A stretch of 54,992 nt of DNA, taken from contig CAJWWC010000007.1 of assembly GCA_913048435.1 (NCBI GenBank), forward strand, positions 1 to 54,992, written 5' to 3'. The DNA is from an uncultured Flavobacteriales bacterium. GTDB lineage: Bacteria > Bacteroidota > Bacteroidia > Flavobacteriales > UBA7312. A program made the translations under genes and the position numbers. The notes under the pieces were generated by a model, which was not told the origin of the DNA, ran no database searches, and was given only the letters and a program-made list of their open reading frames with translations. This document shows, piece after piece, positions 1 to 11,300 of the stretch; the stretch's first letter is position 1; each line of letters starts with the position of its first letter.

Positions 1-1
1 A

Positions 2-73
2 GCCGATGTAGCTCAGGGGTAGAGCGTTTCCTTGGTAAGGAAGAGGTCACGGGTTCAATTCCCGTCATTGGCT
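2..73 (+). tRNA. tRNA-Thr (GGT anticodon)
   Basis: The sequence folds as a full cloverleaf. The acceptor stem pairs 2-8 with 66-72, with one G-T pair. The D arm is 11-25, the anticodon arm 27-43 with GGT at 34-36, and the T arm 49-65 with a TTCAATT loop. The discriminator would be T73. A complete CCA is not encoded. It lies 67 nt before tuf, and more tRNA genes may lie left of the window edge. Confidence 0.95.
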
Positions 74-140
74 CATAAAATAAAAAAACAACCTTTCTTA
101 TTAGGAGGTTTAATTATTAATTAATTTAAAATAGCTAGCT

Positions 141-1328
141 ATGGCAAAAGAGAATTTTAATCGTACCAAACCACATTTAAACATTGGTACAATTGGTCAC
201 GTTGACCACGGAAAGACTACCTTGACTGCCGCTATTACTAAGGTATTGGCGGACGCTGGATTGGCTGAGGCACAAGCGTTTGACTCTATCGACAACGCTC
301 CAGAAGAAAAAGAGAGAGGTATTACAATTAACACTGCTCACGTTGAGTATGAAACAGCTAATCGTCACTACGCACACGTCGACTGCCCAGGGCACGCAGA
401 TTATGTGAAAAATATGGTTACAGGAGCTGCACAAATGGATGGTGCAATACTAGTATGCGCTGCAACTGATGGTCCAATGCCTCAGACAAGAGAGCACATA
501 TTATTAGCTCGTCAGGTGGGTGTTCCTGCTGTTGTTGTTTTTCTCAACAAAGTCGATATGGTCGATGACGAAGAGTTGTTGGAATTAGTTGAGATGGAGG
601 TAAGGGAATTGTTATCATTTTACGAATATGATGGAGACAATGCTCCAGTTGTTTCGGGTTCTGCTTTGGGAGCACTAAATGGTGAAGCTCAATGGGTTGA
701 TACAGTCATGAAGCTAATGGAAAGCGTTGACTCATATATTCCAGAACCGGTTCGTGATAACGCCAAGGATTTTTTAATGCCAATTGAAGACGTATTTACT
801 ATCACTGGACGTGGAACTGTCGCAACTGGTCGTATTGAAACAGGTGTAGCCAATACAGGTGATTCTGTAGACATAATTGGAATGGGCGCTGAAAAATTGG
901 GTTCTACAGTCACTGGTGTTGAGATGTTTCGAAAAATTCTAGACAGAGGTGAAGCAGGAGATAATGTAGGTATCTTACTAAGAGGAATTGAAAAATCTGA
1001 TATTAAAAGAGGAATGGTAATTTGCAAACCTGGATCTGTTACACCTCACACTAAATTTAAAGCGGAAGTTTACATTCTTAAGAAAGAAGAAGGTGGTCGT
1101 CACACACCATTCCACAATAAATACCGTCCTCAGTTCTATTTGAGAACAACAGACGTTACTGGTGAAATTCATTTGCCTGATGGAACGGAGATGGTTATGC
1201 CAGGTGACAACTTAACAATAACTGTTGAATTAATCAATAAAGTTGCTATGAGCCAAGGTCTACGTTTTGCTATCCGTGAGGGCGGTAGAACTGTTGGTGC
1301 GGGTCAAATAACTGAGATAATCAGCTAG
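141..1328 (+). CDS. tuf: Elongation factor Tu
   Basis: EF-Tu is the GTPase that carries aminoacyl-tRNA to the ribosome. The 395-residue product has full family length. The G1 motif GHVDHGKTT is near residue 20, DCPGH near 81 and NKVD near 136, followed by the two beta-barrel domains. The start ATG is followed by the usual [13 protein letters not shown]-terminus. No Shine-Dalgarno sequence sits at normal distance. An AGGAGG-like stretch near 102-108 is about 30 nt too far upstream. It lies between tRNA-Thr and tRNA-Trp and was probably co-transcribed with them. Only one tuf copy is visible here. Confidence 0.98.
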   Translation: MAKENFNRTKPHLNIGTIGHVDHGKTTLTAAITKVLADAGLAEAQAFDSIDNAPEEKERGITINTAHVEYETANRHYAHVDCPGHADYVKNMVTGAAQMDGAILVCAATDGPMPQTREHILLARQVGVPAVVVFLNKVDMVDDEELLELVEMEVRELLSFYEYDGDNAPVVSGSALGALNGEAQWVDTVMKLMESVDSYIPEPVRDNAKDFLMPIEDVFTITGRGTVATGRIETGVANTGDSVDIIGMGAEKLGSTVTGVEMFRKILDRGEAGDNVGILLRGIEKSDIKRGMVICKPGSVTPHTKFKAEVYILKKEEGGRHTPFHNKYRPQFYLRTTDVTGEIHLPDGTEMVMPGDNLTITVELINKVAMSQGLRFAIREGGRTVGAGQITEIIS

Positions 1329-1343
1329 TTAATAATTTTTATT

Positions 1344-1393
1344 AAACAGCCAATCAGGAAAGTTCTTGTTTAAGATCTTTCCTATTGCTGTTT
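1344..1393 (+). other. Long hairpin between tuf and tRNA-Trp
   Basis: A left arm at 1344-1362 pairs with a right arm at 1377-1393, giving about 17 base pairs interrupted only by two bulged C residues (1351 and 1355). The loop is 14 nt. Four T residues (1391-1394) close the right side, and the tRNA-Trp acceptor stem begins at 1395. It could be a partial terminator that limits read-through from tuf, or a processing signal for tRNA maturation. The pairing is visible. The role is inferred. Confidence 0.6.
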
Positions 1394-1394
1394 T

Positions 1395-1467
1395 ACGGGT
1401 GTAGCTCAATTGGTAGAGTAGTGGTCTCCAAAACCATTGGTTGGGAGTTCGAGTCTCTCCACCCGTG
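1395..1467 (+). tRNA. tRNA-Trp (CCA anticodon)
   Basis: This is a complete cloverleaf. The seven-pair acceptor stem joins 1395-1401 to 1460-1466, the anticodon CCA is at 1428-1430, and the discriminator is G1467, as expected for tryptophan tRNA. The T loop reads TTCGAGT. It ends 17 nt before secE. The order tuf, tRNA-Trp, secE, nusG is common in bacteria. Confidence 0.96.
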
Positions 1468-1484
1468 CATAAATAAAAGATAAA

Positions 1485-1676
1485 ATGACAAAATTTGTCG
1501 AATACATAAAAGAATCGGCTGACGATTTAAAGAACAAAGTCTCTTGGCCAACTTGGAAAGAATTACAGAGTAGCTCGATTGTTGTTGCGATAGCTTCATT
1601 AATTATTGCATTAATAGTTTACTTAATGGACTTAAGTTTTCGTAATGTATTAGAAGTGTTGTATAGTTTATTTTAG
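1485..1676 (+). CDS. secE: Preprotein translocase subunit SecE
   Basis: SecE is the small stabilising subunit of the SecYEG channel in the inner membrane. The 63-residue product is the short single-span form. An amphipathic helix with the motif KVSWPTWKEL (about residues 18-27) is followed by one membrane segment at about 30-60. It sits 10 nt before nusG, the usual partner gene. Short length and low overall conservation are normal for the family. The motif and the position make the call firm. Confidence 0.95.
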   Translation: MTKFVEYIKESADDLKNKVSWPTWKELQSSSIVVAIASLIIALIVYLMDLSFRNVLEVLYSLF

Positions 1677-1686
1677 AAAGAAAATT

Positions 1687-2229
1687 ATGGCAGATAAGCA
1701 CTGGTATGTAGTTAGAGCAATTGGCGGACAGGAGAAAAAAGTTTGCAATTACATTGAAAATGAGGTTTCAAGACTAAAGCTTTCAGATTTTGTTAGCCAA
1801 ATACTTGTGCCTACTGAAAAAGTATTCCAAATTAGAAATGGTAAAAAAATCAGCAAAGAAAGAAACTTTTTTCCAGGATACATTTTGATTGAAGCTAACC
1901 TTGTTGGTGAAGTACCACACATTATAAAATCAATTCCAGGAGTTATAGGTTTTTTAGGCGCTACAAAAGGCGGTGATCCCTTGCCAATGAGAATGGCAGA
2001 AGTTAATAGAATTCTTGGAAAAGTTGACGAACTAGCAGTTAATGATGAGGAAATAGTTATTCCTTATGTTGTGGGCGAATCAGTAAAAGTAATTGATGGT
2101 CCATTCAATTCATTTAGTGGTTTTATTGAAGAGATTGATGAACAGAAGAAAAAATTAAAGGTTACAGTAAAAATATTTGGTCGTAAAACTCCGGTTGAAT
2201 TAAGTTTTATGCAAGTTGAAAAAGAGTAA
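1687..2229 (+). CDS. nusG: Transcription termination/antitermination factor NusG
   Basis: NusG binds RNA polymerase, reduces pausing and links it to Rho or the ribosome. The 180-residue product has the NGN domain at about residues 5-115 (starting DKHWYVVRAIGGQE) and a C-terminal KOW domain at about 128-178 (VIDGPFNSFSG). Length is typical. It follows secE and precedes rplK by 70 nt, a standard arrangement. I see no strong hairpin in the 2230-2299 spacer. Confidence 0.97.
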   Translation: MADKHWYVVRAIGGQEKKVCNYIENEVSRLKLSDFVSQILVPTEKVFQIRNGKKISKERNFFPGYILIEANLVGEVPHIIKSIPGVIGFLGATKGGDPLPMRMAEVNRILGKVDELAVNDEEIVIPYVVGESVKVIDGPFNSFSGFIEEIDEQKKKLKVTVKIFGRKTPVELSFMQVEKE

Positions 2230-2299
2230 ATATAAAATCGATTTTTACTATTAAATATAATGTCTTTAATTTTAATTGATTTAAAAAAATATTTAAGCA

Positions 2300-2746
2300 A
2301 TGGCGAAAGAAGTAAGTAAAATAGTTAAATTACAGGTCAGAGGAGGTGCAGCTAACCCTTCTCCACCAGTTGGTCCCGCACTCGGTGCAGCTGGGGTCAA
2401 TATTATGGAATTTTGTAAACAGTTCAATGCACGAACTCAAGACAAACAAGGAAAAATAGTTCCCGTAGTAATTACTGTTTTTGCTGATAAATCATTTGAG
2501 TTTATTGTCAAAACCGCGCCGGCAGCTGTTCAATTATTAGAAGCCTCTAAGAAAAAGAAAGGTTCTGGTGAGCCAAATAGGTTAAAAGTAGGTGTTGTAA
2601 CTTGGGACCAAGTAAAAAAAATTGCTGAAGATAAAATGTCAGATTTAAATGCATTTTCAATTGATTCTGCTATGATGATGATTGCCGGTACTGCAAGAAG
2701 CATGGGTTTAACAGTAAAAGGTGGTACAGCTCCGCACAAAAAATAA
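2300..2746 (+). CDS. rplK: 50S ribosomal protein L11
   Basis: L11 binds 23S rRNA in the GTPase-associated centre. The 148-residue product carries the proline-rich N-terminal linker ([25 protein letters not shown]) and the C-terminal RNA-binding domain ending in a GTARSMGL-type helix. It is a few residues longer than most homologues because of an insertion-like [15 protein letters not shown] stretch, which is common in Bacteroidota. Only 4 nt separate its stop from rplA, so the two are surely co-transcribed. In other bacteria L1 represses this pair through the mRNA; no matching structure was established here. Confidence 0.97.
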   Translation: MAKEVSKIVKLQVRGGAANPSPPVGPALGAAGVNIMEFCKQFNARTQDKQGKIVPVVITVFADKSFEFIVKTAPAAVQLLEASKKKKGSGEPNRLKVGVVTWDQVKKIAEDKMSDLNAFSIDSAMMMIAGTARSMGLTVKGGTAPHKK

Positions 2747-2750
2747 TTTT

Positions 2751-3437
2751 ATGGGAATAAGTAAAAATATGAAAGAAGCCACAAAGCTTATCAAAAAAAA
2801 TACAGTTTATTCTATTTCTGAAGCTGCATCTCTGATGAAGTCAATTTCAAAAACGAAATTTGATTCCTCTGTAGATTTAGCAGTTAAATTAGGAGTCGAT
2901 CCAAAACAAGCTAATCAGATGGTTAGAGGAGTTGTAACACTCCCTCATGGAACTGGAAAAGACGTTAAGGTACTTGCTCTAGTTACGGCCGATAAAGAAT
3001 CTGAAGCAAAAGACGCAGGTGCTGATTATGTTGGACTTGAGGATTACATAGAAAAACTTAAGGAAGGTTGGACCGATGTTGATGTCATAGTCACAATGCC
3101 TTCAGTAATGGGTAAATTAGGAGCTCTTGGGCGTATTTTAGGACCAAGAGGATTGATGCCCAACCCCAAAACAGGTACAGTAACTATGGAAATCGGAAAA
3201 GCAGTTTCTGAAGTCAAAAGAGGTAAAATCGATTTTAAAGTCGACAAATTTGGTATTATTCATTGCGCCATCGGTCGGGCATCATTTGATTCTTCAAAAT
3301 TAGTTGACAATGCAACCGAGCTTTTACAAACAATTTTGAAACTAAAGCCCTCCTCTTCTAAAGGAACATATTTACAAAGTGTTTACATGTCCTCGACCAT
3401 GAGTCCTAGCGTTCGAATTGATGAAAAATCAATCTAA
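2751..3437 (+). CDS. rplA: 50S ribosomal protein L1
   Basis: L1 forms the mobile stalk at the ribosomal E site and often represses its own operon. The frame is open upstream to an ATG at 2721 inside rplK, but the start at 2751 ([16 protein letters not shown]) matches family N-termini and gives 228 residues, the usual size. The signature [18 protein letters not shown] lies at about residues 125-142. It follows rplK by 4 nt and precedes rplJ by 14 nt. The longer start is rejected because it would overlap the rplK 3' end without any homologous sequence. Confidence 0.96.
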   Translation: MGISKNMKEATKLIKKNTVYSISEAASLMKSISKTKFDSSVDLAVKLGVDPKQANQMVRGVVTLPHGTGKDVKVLALVTADKESEAKDAGADYVGLEDYIEKLKEGWTDVDVIVTMPSVMGKLGALGRILGPRGLMPNPKTGTVTMEIGKAVSEVKRGKIDFKVDKFGIIHCAIGRASFDSSKLVDNATELLQTILKLKPSSSKGTYLQSVYMSSTMSPSVRIDEKSI

Positions 3438-3451
3438 ATAATTAAATATTT

Positions 3452-3973
3452 ATGACAAGAGAAGAAAAAAATAAAACAATTGATGAGCTTAATGCTCAAC
3501 TTGTTGAAAACAAAAATTTTTACCTTACTGATATTGCTGGACTTGACGCTGGTAGTAATAGCGAACTAAGACGTTTATGTTTTAAAAGTAATGTTCAATT
3601 ACAAGTTATAAAAAATACGTTACTTAGAAAAGCAATGGAAAAAAACGATGTTGATTTTGCTCAAATGTATGACTCATTAAAAGGAAATACGGCAATTATG
3701 TTTGCAGAGTCAACCAATGCTCCAGCAAAAATAATTAAAGAGTTTAGAAAAAAGGAAGACAAACCACTTTTGAAGTCAGCATTCATTGAAGAAAGCTTTT
3801 ACTTTGGAGATGATCAAGTTGAAGTATTATGCTCACTAAAATCAAAAGAAGAATTGATTGGCGAAATTGTAACTTTGCTACAGTCTCCACCAAAGACAGT
3901 TATTTCTTCCTTACAATCGGCAGGAGGAAAACTTTCTCTAATATTGAAAACATTATCTGAGCGATCAGAATAA
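3452..3973 (+). CDS. rplJ: 50S ribosomal protein L10
   Basis: L10 anchors the L7/L12 stalk to 23S rRNA. The 173-residue product begins MTREEKNKTIDELNAQL and has the family features: an N-terminal rRNA-binding domain with VIKNTLLRKA (about residues 51-60), and a C-terminal helical tail that binds L7/L12. It is separated from rplA by 14 nt and from rplL by 75 nt. The spacer to rplL contains a perfect but AT-rich 7-bp stem (3999-4005 with 4012-4018), too weak to call as a site. Confidence 0.95.
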   Translation: MTREEKNKTIDELNAQLVENKNFYLTDIAGLDAGSNSELRRLCFKSNVQLQVIKNTLLRKAMEKNDVDFAQMYDSLKGNTAIMFAESTNAPAKIIKEFRKKEDKPLLKSAFIEESFYFGDDQVEVLCSLKSKEELIGEIVTLLQSPPKTVISSLQSAGGKLSLILKTLSERSE

Positions 3974-4048
3974 AATCTTAGTGATTACGCACCACTATTT
4001 TAATGCTTCCACATTAAATAATATGTATAACAATTAAATTAAATAAAA

Positions 4049-4426
4049 ATGGCAGATTTAAAAGCTTTCGCAGAACAGTTAGTTAACTTAACTGTTAAAG
4101 AAGTAAGTGAACTAGCAGATATTTTAAAAGAAGAGTATGGAATTGAGCCAGCAGCCGCAGCTGTAGCTGTTTCAGGGCCTGCTTCTTCTGGTGGCGGTGA
4201 CGCTGCTGAGGAGAAGTCGGAATTCGATGTAATTTTAAAAGCCGCTGGAGGATCCAAGCTTGCTGTTGTCAAACTTGTAAAAGAGTTGACAGGACTTGGT
4301 CTCAAAGAAGCTAAAGATATTGTAGACGGCGCCCCAGCTCCTATTAAAGAAGGAGTTGCAAAGGACGAGGCAGAGGCATTCAAGACCCAACTAGAGGGTG
4401 CAGGTGCTGAAGTTGAACTCAAGTAA
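4049..4426 (+). CDS. rplL: 50S ribosomal protein L7/L12
   Basis: L7/L12 is the multicopy stalk protein that recruits translation factors. The 125-residue product has an N-terminal dimerisation helix, an alanine-rich hinge (about 35-55) and the compact C-terminal domain with [20 protein letters not shown] (about 70-89) and [11 protein letters not shown]. Codon use is strongly biased, as expected for a very highly expressed gene. A strong hairpin lies directly downstream, before rpoB. Confidence 0.97.
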   Translation: MADLKAFAEQLVNLTVKEVSELADILKEEYGIEPAAAAVAVSGPASSGGGDAAEEKSEFDVILKAAGGSKLAVVKLVKELTGLGLKEAKDIVDGAPAPIKEGVAKDEAEAFKTQLEGAGAEVELK

Positions 4427-4444
4427 GTTTACATTACAGCTAAT

Positions 4445-4486
4445 GGTTTAGGCTTTAAATTAGTTATTTAAAGCTTAAACCCTTTT
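4445..4486 (+). terminator. Attenuator-like hairpin between rplL and rpoB
   Basis: Bases 4445-4460 pair with 4466-4481 in a 16-bp stem with a single G-T wobble and a 5-nt loop. A short run of four T (4483-4486) follows, then ACATTTATT. The interrupted T-run suggests partial rather than complete termination. In Escherichia coli the rplL-rpoB spacer also holds an attenuator and an RNase III site that lower polymerase expression relative to ribosomal protein expression. A similar role is inferred here from position and shape. Confidence 0.7.
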
Positions 4487-4529
4487 ACATTTATTAACGA
4501 ATTATTTTTTAACAAAAAACCATATCAAG

Positions 4530-7500
4530 TTGAATTCAAATAAAACTACAAATAGAATCAATTTTGCATCTATTAAAAATCAGCTATCATATCCTGATTT
4601 TTTAGACATTCAAATAGGAGCTTTCAAAGATTTTTTCCAAATTGGTATTTCTTCAGACATGAGAAAAGAAGAAGGACTATGGCGTGTGTTTAATGATCAT
4701 TTTCCTATCTCTGATTCAAGAAATAATTTCGTGTTGGAATTTATAGATTACAATATTGATCCTCCAAGATATTCAATAGAAGAATGTATTGAAAGGGGAT
4801 TAACATATAAAGTTCCTCTTAAAGCAAAACTAAAATTATATTGTACAGATCCTGATCACGAAGATTTTGAAACCATTGAACAGGAAGTTTTTTTAGGTTC
4901 GGTTCCATATGTCACTCCAAAAGGTTCGTTTGTTATAAATGGTGCAGAAAGAGTAGTAGTTTCTCAATTACATCGTTCACCAGGAGTATTTTTTGGTCAC
5001 AGTTTCCATGCAAATGGAGCTAAGTTGTATTCTGCCAGAGTAATTCCTTTCAAAGGCTCATGGATAGAATTTGCAACTGATATTCACAATGTAATGTATG
5101 CCTACATTGATAGAAAGAAAAAGCTTCCGGTAACAACATTGCTTCGTTCAATTGGTTTTGAAAACGACAAAGATATTTTGGAAATCTTTAATTTAGCTGA
5201 CGAAGTAAGGGTTAGCAAAGCTGCGCTTAAAAGAGTTGTGGGTAGAAAGTTAGCTGCAAGAATTCTGAAGACCTGGATTGAAGATTTTGTAGACGAAGAT
5301 ACTGGTGAGGTTGTTTCTATTGAAAGAAATGAAGTAATAATTGATAGAGAAACTGTTATTGAAAAGGAACACATTAATGATATTATTGACTCCGGATCAA
5401 AAACCGTGTTACTGCATAAAGAAGATGTATCAACTTCAGAATATGCAATAATTTATAACACCCTTCAAAAGGACCCTACCAATTCTGAAAAAGAAGCTGT
5501 TATTTATATATACAGACAGCTTCGAAACGCTGAGCCACCAGACGAAGAAACAGCAAGAGGCATTATTGATAAATTATTTTTCTCCGAGCAAAGATACAGC
5601 TTGGGAGAAGTTGGTCGTTTTAGAATTAATAAAAAGCTTGATTTAAATGTCGAATCTAATATTCAAATTTTAACTAAGGAAGATATTATATCCATTATAA
5701 AGAATTTAGTCGAATTAGCTAATTCAAAGACTAATGTCGATGATATCGATCACCTAAGTAATAGAAGGGTGAGAACAGTTGGTGAGCAACTTTCTAATCA
5801 ATTTAGCTTAGGATTGTCTAGAATGGCAAGAACAATCAGAGAAAGAATGAATGTTAGAGATAATGAGGTATTTACGCCAGTTGACTTAATTAATGCTAAA
5901 ACATTATCCTCAGTCATTAATTCATTTTTCGGTACTAATCAGCTGTCTCAATTTATGGATCAAACAAATCCTTTGGCTGAAGTTACTCACAAAAGAAGAA
6001 TGTCAGCATTGGGGCCTGGTGGTCTTTCCAGGGAAAGAGCTGGTTTTGAGGTTCGTGATGTTCATTACACCCACTACGGAAGATTATGTCCAATTGAAAC
6101 TCCAGAAGGTCCTAATATAGGACTTATTTCTTCACTTTGCGTTTATGCAAAAGTTAATAGTTTAGGATTTATTGAGACCCCATATCGAAAAGTAGAAAAT
6201 GGTGTTGTAAAAGTTGATGAACATCCCATCTATCTCACTGCAGAGGAAGAAAATAATAAAACAATTGCACAAGCCAATGCCCCTGTTTCTAAAAATGGAA
6301 ATTTTGAGGATGAACGTATTAAAGCAAGATTTGAAGGTGACTATCCTGTGACCGAGCCACAAAATATCAATTTGATGGATGTTGCACCAAATCAAATCGC
6401 TTCGATTGCAGCATCTTTAATTCCTTTCTTGGAGCATGATGATGCTAATCGTGCACTTATGGGATCAAATATGATGCGTCAAGCAGTTCCTTTATTACAG
6501 GCTGACGCACCAATTGTTGGTACTGGTCTTGAGCCTCAAGTAGCTAGAGATTCAAGAGTTTTAGTAAATGCTGAGGGAAAAGGTATAGTGGAATACGTTG
6601 ATTCCAATGAAATTCATATTCGTTACGAAATGTCAGATGAAGAAAAGTTATTGTCGTTTGATGATGAAGTAAAAGTATATAATCTCACAAAATTCAAAAA
6701 AACAAACCAAAATACTTGTATAAATTTAAAACCAATAGTAGTTAAAGGTGATAAAGTGTCCAAGGGCCAGGTATTGTGTGAAGGATATGCTACTCAAAAT
6801 GGCGAATTAGCAATTGGAAGAAATCTTAAAGTAGCATTTATGCCTTGGAAGGGTTATAATTTTGAAGATGCAATTGTACTTTCCGAGCGTGTTGTAAGAG
6901 AAGACTTATTTACTTCAATTCACGTAGAAGAAATGTTAGTTAATGTGAGGGATACGAAAAGAGGACCGGAAGAATTGACTGCGGACATTCCTAATGTTTC
7001 TGAAGAAGCAACAAAAGACTTAGATGAAAACGGTATGATAAGAATCGGAGCTGATATAAAAGCTGGTGATATCATAATTGGCAAAATTACTCCAAAGGGT
7101 GAATCAGATCCAACTCCTGAAGAAAAACTTCTAAAAGCAATTTTTGGGGATAAGGCTGGTGATGTTAAAGATGCTTCTCTTAAAGCAAGACCATCTTTTA
7201 AAGGAGTTGTTATTGATAAAAAGTTATTCTCTAAATCAATTAAAGACAAGAGAACACGCGCAATAGACAAGGAAATTGTTATTGAACTTGAAAAAGCGTA
7301 CTTAGAAAAATCAAAAAAATTAAAATCCGTTTTAGTAAATAAACTTTTCACAATATTGAGTGGTAAAACATCTCAAGGAATAGTTAGTAGTTTAGGAGAT
7401 GATTTAATTCCAAAAGGCGTCAAGTACACACTAAAAGCACTTCAATCAATTGATTTTGAAAATATAAATACTATAAAAACAAAGTGGGTGGTTGACAAAG

Positions 7501-8345
7501 AATTAAATTTTAAGATCCAAACTTTAATGAATAACTACTTACTCAAAAATAGTGAATTACTAAGTAATTTCAGAAGAGAGAAATTTGCAGTTACTGTCGG
7601 TGATGAACTTCCTGCTGGAGTACTTAAATTAGCCAAAGTATATGTAGCGAAAAAACGTAAAGTTCAAGTTGGTGATAAGTTAGCTGGTCGTCATGGGAAT
7701 AAAGGCATAGTTGCAAAAATTGTAAGAGAGGAAGACATGCCTTTCTTAGAAGATGGTTCTACTGTTGATATTGTTCTAAATCCACTAGGAGTTCCTTCAA
7801 GAATGAATTTAGGCCAAATTTATGAAACTGTTTTAGGATGGGCTGGTCAAAAATTGAATAGAAAATATTTTACACCAGTTTTTGATGGTGCATCAATTGA
7901 TGACATTAATAAAGAGACTGATGATGCTGGACTGCCAAGATTTGGACAGACTTATCTATTTGATGGTGGAACAGGAGAACGTTTTGATCAACCAGCAACT
8001 GTTGGTGTAATTTATATGCTTAAGCTTGGACATATGGTTGATGATAAAATGCATGCTCGTTCAATAGGTCCTTACTCATTAATTACTCAGCAGCCATTGG
8101 GTGGTAAAGCTCAGTTTGGAGGTCAAAGACTTGGTGAAATGGAGGTATGGGCACTTGAAGGTTATGGTGCTGCAAATATTTTGCAAGAAATGCTAACAGT
8201 CAAATCTGATGACGTGGTTGGTCGTGCTAAAGCCTATGAATCAATAGTTAAAGGTAGTCCTATGCCGACACCTGGAATTCCTGAATCATTTAATGTTTTA
8301 ATGCACGAGTTATTAGGTCTTGGACTTAAAGTAACTTTAGACTAA
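4530..8345 (+). CDS. rpoB: DNA-directed RNA polymerase subunit beta
   Basis: The 1271-residue catalytic beta subunit of RNA polymerase is full length. The rifampicin-pocket region [15 protein letters not shown] starts near residue 468 and keeps the drug-sensitive type Asp, His and Ser positions. The motif [12 protein letters not shown] lies near 1049 and the C-terminal clamp region ends [11 protein letters not shown]. The start is TTG at 4530. The frame is closed by TAA at 4476-4478, no ATG or GTG lies between, and the next Met is inside a conserved region. The N-terminus ([21 protein letters not shown]) matches Bacteroidota homologues, so the rare start codon is well supported. It is followed by rpoC after 33 nt. 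Confidence 0.98.
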   Translation: MNSNKTTNRINFASIKNQLSYPDFLDIQIGAFKDFFQIGISSDMRKEEGLWRVFNDHFPISDSRNNFVLEFIDYNIDPPRYSIEECIERGLTYKVPLKAKLKLYCTDPDHEDFETIEQEVFLGSVPYVTPKGSFVINGAERVVVSQLHRSPGVFFGHSFHANGAKLYSARVIPFKGSWIEFATDIHNVMYAYIDRKKKLPVTTLLRSIGFENDKDILEIFNLADEVRVSKAALKRVVGRKLAARILKTWIEDFVDEDTGEVVSIERNEVIIDRETVIEKEHINDIIDSGSKTVLLHKEDVSTSEYAIIYNTLQKDPTNSEKEAVIYIYRQLRNAEPPDEETARGIIDKLFFSEQRYSLGEVGRFRINKKLDLNVESNIQILTKEDIISIIKNLVELANSKTNVDDIDHLSNRRVRTVGEQLSNQFSLGLSRMARTIRERMNVRDNEVFTPVDLINAKTLSSVINSFFGTNQLSQFMDQTNPLAEVTHKRRMSALGPGGLSRERAGFEVRDVHYTHYGRLCPIETPEGPNIGLISSLCVYAKVNSLGFIETPYRKVENGVVKVDEHPIYLTAEEENNKTIAQANAPVSKNGNFEDERIKARFEGDYPVTEPQNINLMDVAPNQIASIAASLIPFLEHDDANRALMGSNMMRQAVPLLQADAPIVGTGLEPQVARDSRVLVNAEGKGIVEYVDSNEIHIRYEMSDEEKLLSFDDEVKVYNLTKFKKTNQNTCINLKPIVVKGDKVSKGQVLCEGYATQNGELAIGRNLKVAFMPWKGYNFEDAIVLSERVVREDLFTSIHVEEMLVNVRDTKRGPEELTADIPNVSEEATKDLDENGMIRIGADIKAGDIIIGKITPKGESDPTPEEKLLKAIFGDKAGDVKDASLKARPSFKGVVIDKKLFSKSIKDKRTRAIDKEIVIELEKAYLEKSKKLKSVLVNKLFTILSGKTSQGIVSSLGDDLIPKGVKYTLKALQSIDFENINTIKTKWVVDKELNFKIQTLMNNYLLKNSELLSNFRREKFAVTVGDELPAGVLKLAKVYVAKKRKVQVGDKLAGRHGNKGIVAKIVREEDMPFLEDGSTVDIVLNPLGVPSRMNLGQIYETVLGWAGQKLNRKYFTPVFDGASIDDINKETDDAGLPRFGQTYLFDGGTGERFDQPATVGVIYMLKLGHMVDDKMHARSIGPYSLITQQPLGGKAQFGGQRLGEMEVWALEGYGAANILQEMLTVKSDDVVGRAKAYESIVKGSPMPTPGIPESFNVLMHELLGLGLKVTLD

Positions 8346-8378
8346 TATTTTAAAATTAAATTTCTCTTATAAATTGTT

Positions 8379-11300
8379 ATGGCAACAAAAAAAGTTAAAA
8401 ATCAAGTAAATACTAGCTTCAATAATATTACTATAAGCTTAGCTTCACCTGAAGATATTTTATCTAAGTCAAGTGGAGAGGTAACAAAACCTGAAACCAT
8501 TAATTACAGAACTTATAAGCCTGAAAGAGATGGACTATTTTGTGAGCGTATTTTTGGGCCCACTAAAGACTTTGAGTGTCATTGTGGTAAATATAAACGC
8601 ATTAGATATAGAGGAATAGTATGTGATCGTTGCGGTGTAGAAGTTACAGAAAAAAAAGTTAGAAGAGAACGTACAGGACATATTCAACTTGTCGTTCCAG
8701 TTGCACACATATGGTATTCCAAATCAAATCCAAATAAAATAGGTTATCTTCTTGGATTACCAAGTAAAAAACTTGATATGATTATATATTACGAAAGATA
8801 TGTAGTTATTCAAGCTGGTTCAGCACTAAACGAACAAGGTGAGCCATTAAATTTTTTAGATTTTCTTACAGAAGATGAGTACTTAGATGTAATTGAAAAA
8901 ATACCGTCTGAAAATCGTTATTTAGATGATGATGATCCAAATAAATTTATAGCAAAAATGGGTGCTGAGGCCCTAATAGAACTTCTTAGAAAACTGGATT
9001 TGAATCAGTTATCTTATGATCTTCGTCACAAAGCAAACACTGAAACATCTCAACAAAGAAAAGCCGAAGCTTTAAAGAGATTACAAGTTATAGAATCTTT
9101 CAGAGACGCCAATTCAAGGATTGAAAATAAGCCTGAGTGGATGATAGTTAAAGTAATACCTGTGATACCCCCTGAATTAAGACCTCTAGTTCCTCTTGAT
9201 GGAGGACGTTTTGCCACATCAGACTTGAATGATTTGTACAGAAGAGTAATAATAAGAAACAATCGTCTTAAAAGATTAATTGAAATCAAAGCACCTGAAG
9301 TTATTCTTAGAAATGAGAAAAGAATGCTTCAAGAATCAGTTGATTCATTATTTGATAATTCAAGAAAATCCAGTGCGGTCAAAACAGAATCAAATAGAGC
9401 TTTAAAATCACTTTCTGATAGTTTAAAAGGTAAACAAGGTCGTTTTCGACAAAATTTACTAGGAAAACGTGTTGATTACTCTGCAAGATCCGTTATAGTT
9501 GTAGGACCTGAGTTAAAAATGCATGAATGCGGTTTGCCAAAAAATATGGCTGCTGAATTATTCAAACCCTTCATTATACGTAAAATGATTGACAGAGGCA
9601 TTGTAAAAACTGTTAAATCAGCAAAGAAAATAATCGATAAAAGAGAGCCTGTTGTTTGGGATATTTTAGAAAATGTGATGAAAGGACATCCTGTTTTATT
9701 AAATCGTGCTCCAACTCTACATCGTTTAGGTATTCAAGCTTTTCAACCAGTTATGATAGAAGGTAAAGCGATTCGTCTTCATCCATTAGTTTGTACAGCA
9801 TTTAATGCTGATTTTGATGGTGATCAAATGGCGGTACATCTTCCATTAGGAGAAGCAGCGGTCTTGGAAGCACAGCTCTTAATGCTAGCTTCACATAATA
9901 TTCTTAATCCCGCCAATGGTGCTCCAGTTACTGTACCATCTCAGGATATGGTTCTTGGTCTTTATTATATGACTAAACCTTTAAAAGGTGCTAAAGGAGA
10001 GGGATTGGTATTTTATTCTGATGAAGAAGTCAAAATTGCTTACAATGAGAAAAGGGTTGATTTACATGCATACATAAAGTTAAGAGTTCAACTTACAGAT
10101 GATGACGGTGAGTTTCAAAATAAATTAATAGAAACCACAGTTGGAAGAGTTTTATTTAACGAATTTGTTCCTAATGAAGTTGGTTTCATTGATCAATTGC
10201 TTACCAAAAAGGCATTGAGAGATATTATTGGACAGGTCTTAAACGCTTCAGGTATTGCTAAGACTGCTGAATTTTTAGACAATATAAAGGGAATTGGCTA
10301 TAATTTTGCTTTTAAAGGAGGATTATCTTTTAATTTAGGTGATGTTATTATTCCTGATGAAAAAGATACAATGGTATCTAATGCATACAATCAGGTTGAC
10401 GAGGTAAGTGCTAATTATAACATGGGATTTATAACTAATAATGAAAGATACAATCAAGTAATTGATATTTGGTCAAATACAAATGCCCACTTAACTGAAA
10501 AAGTGATGAAACAGTTAAGTTCAGATAAAAGTGGTTTTAATTCAGTATATATGATGCTTGACTCAGGTGCACGAGGTTCTAAGGAACAAATCAAACAGTT
10601 GGGAGGTATGAGAGGTTTGATGGCTAAACCACAAAAATCTGGTGATAAAAGTGGTGCTGCAATTATCGAAAATCCTATTATTGCCAATTTTAAAGAAGGT
10701 TTATCCATACTTGAGTATTTTATTTCTACTCATGGTGCTAGAAAGGGTCTAGCTGACACTGCTTTAAAAACTGCCGATGCTGGGTATTTGACAAGAAGGC
10801 TAGTTGATTCTTCACAAGATGTCGTTGTAACGATTGAAGATTGTGGTACCCTAAGAGGACTAGAAATTTCAGCATATAAGAAAAATGATGAAATAATAGA
10901 GCCTCTTAAAGATAGAGTTTTTGGTCGTGTTTCTTTACATGATATTTATGATATTAATGGAAATATCATAGTCGAAAATGGTGAAATGATAACTGAAAAT
11001 ATGGCTAAAGCTATAGAAGATTCACAAATTGAATCTGTTGAAGTTCGTTCCGTCCTTACATGTGAAGCTAAAAAAGGAGTTTGTGCAAAATGTTACGGAA
11101 TAAATCTTTCAACATTTTCTATGACAGTTCCTGGAGACGCTGTTGGTGTTGTTGCTGCTCAATCCATTGGTGAGCCTGGTACTCAGCTAACATTGAGAAC
11201 ATTCCATTTCGGAGGTACTGCCTCTAAAATCGCTTCAGAATCAAGTGTTATTGCAAAATTTGATGGTAGAGTCGAAATTGATGATCTTAAAATTATCGAC

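Noticed and set aside
2721-2750. Longer start for rplA overlapping rplK
   Set aside because: The extra ten residues have no likeness to L1 N-termini. The ATG at 2751 gives the normal protein.
3999-4018. 7-bp AT-rich stem between rplJ and rplL
   Set aside because: Too weak and without a T-run; likely not a terminator.
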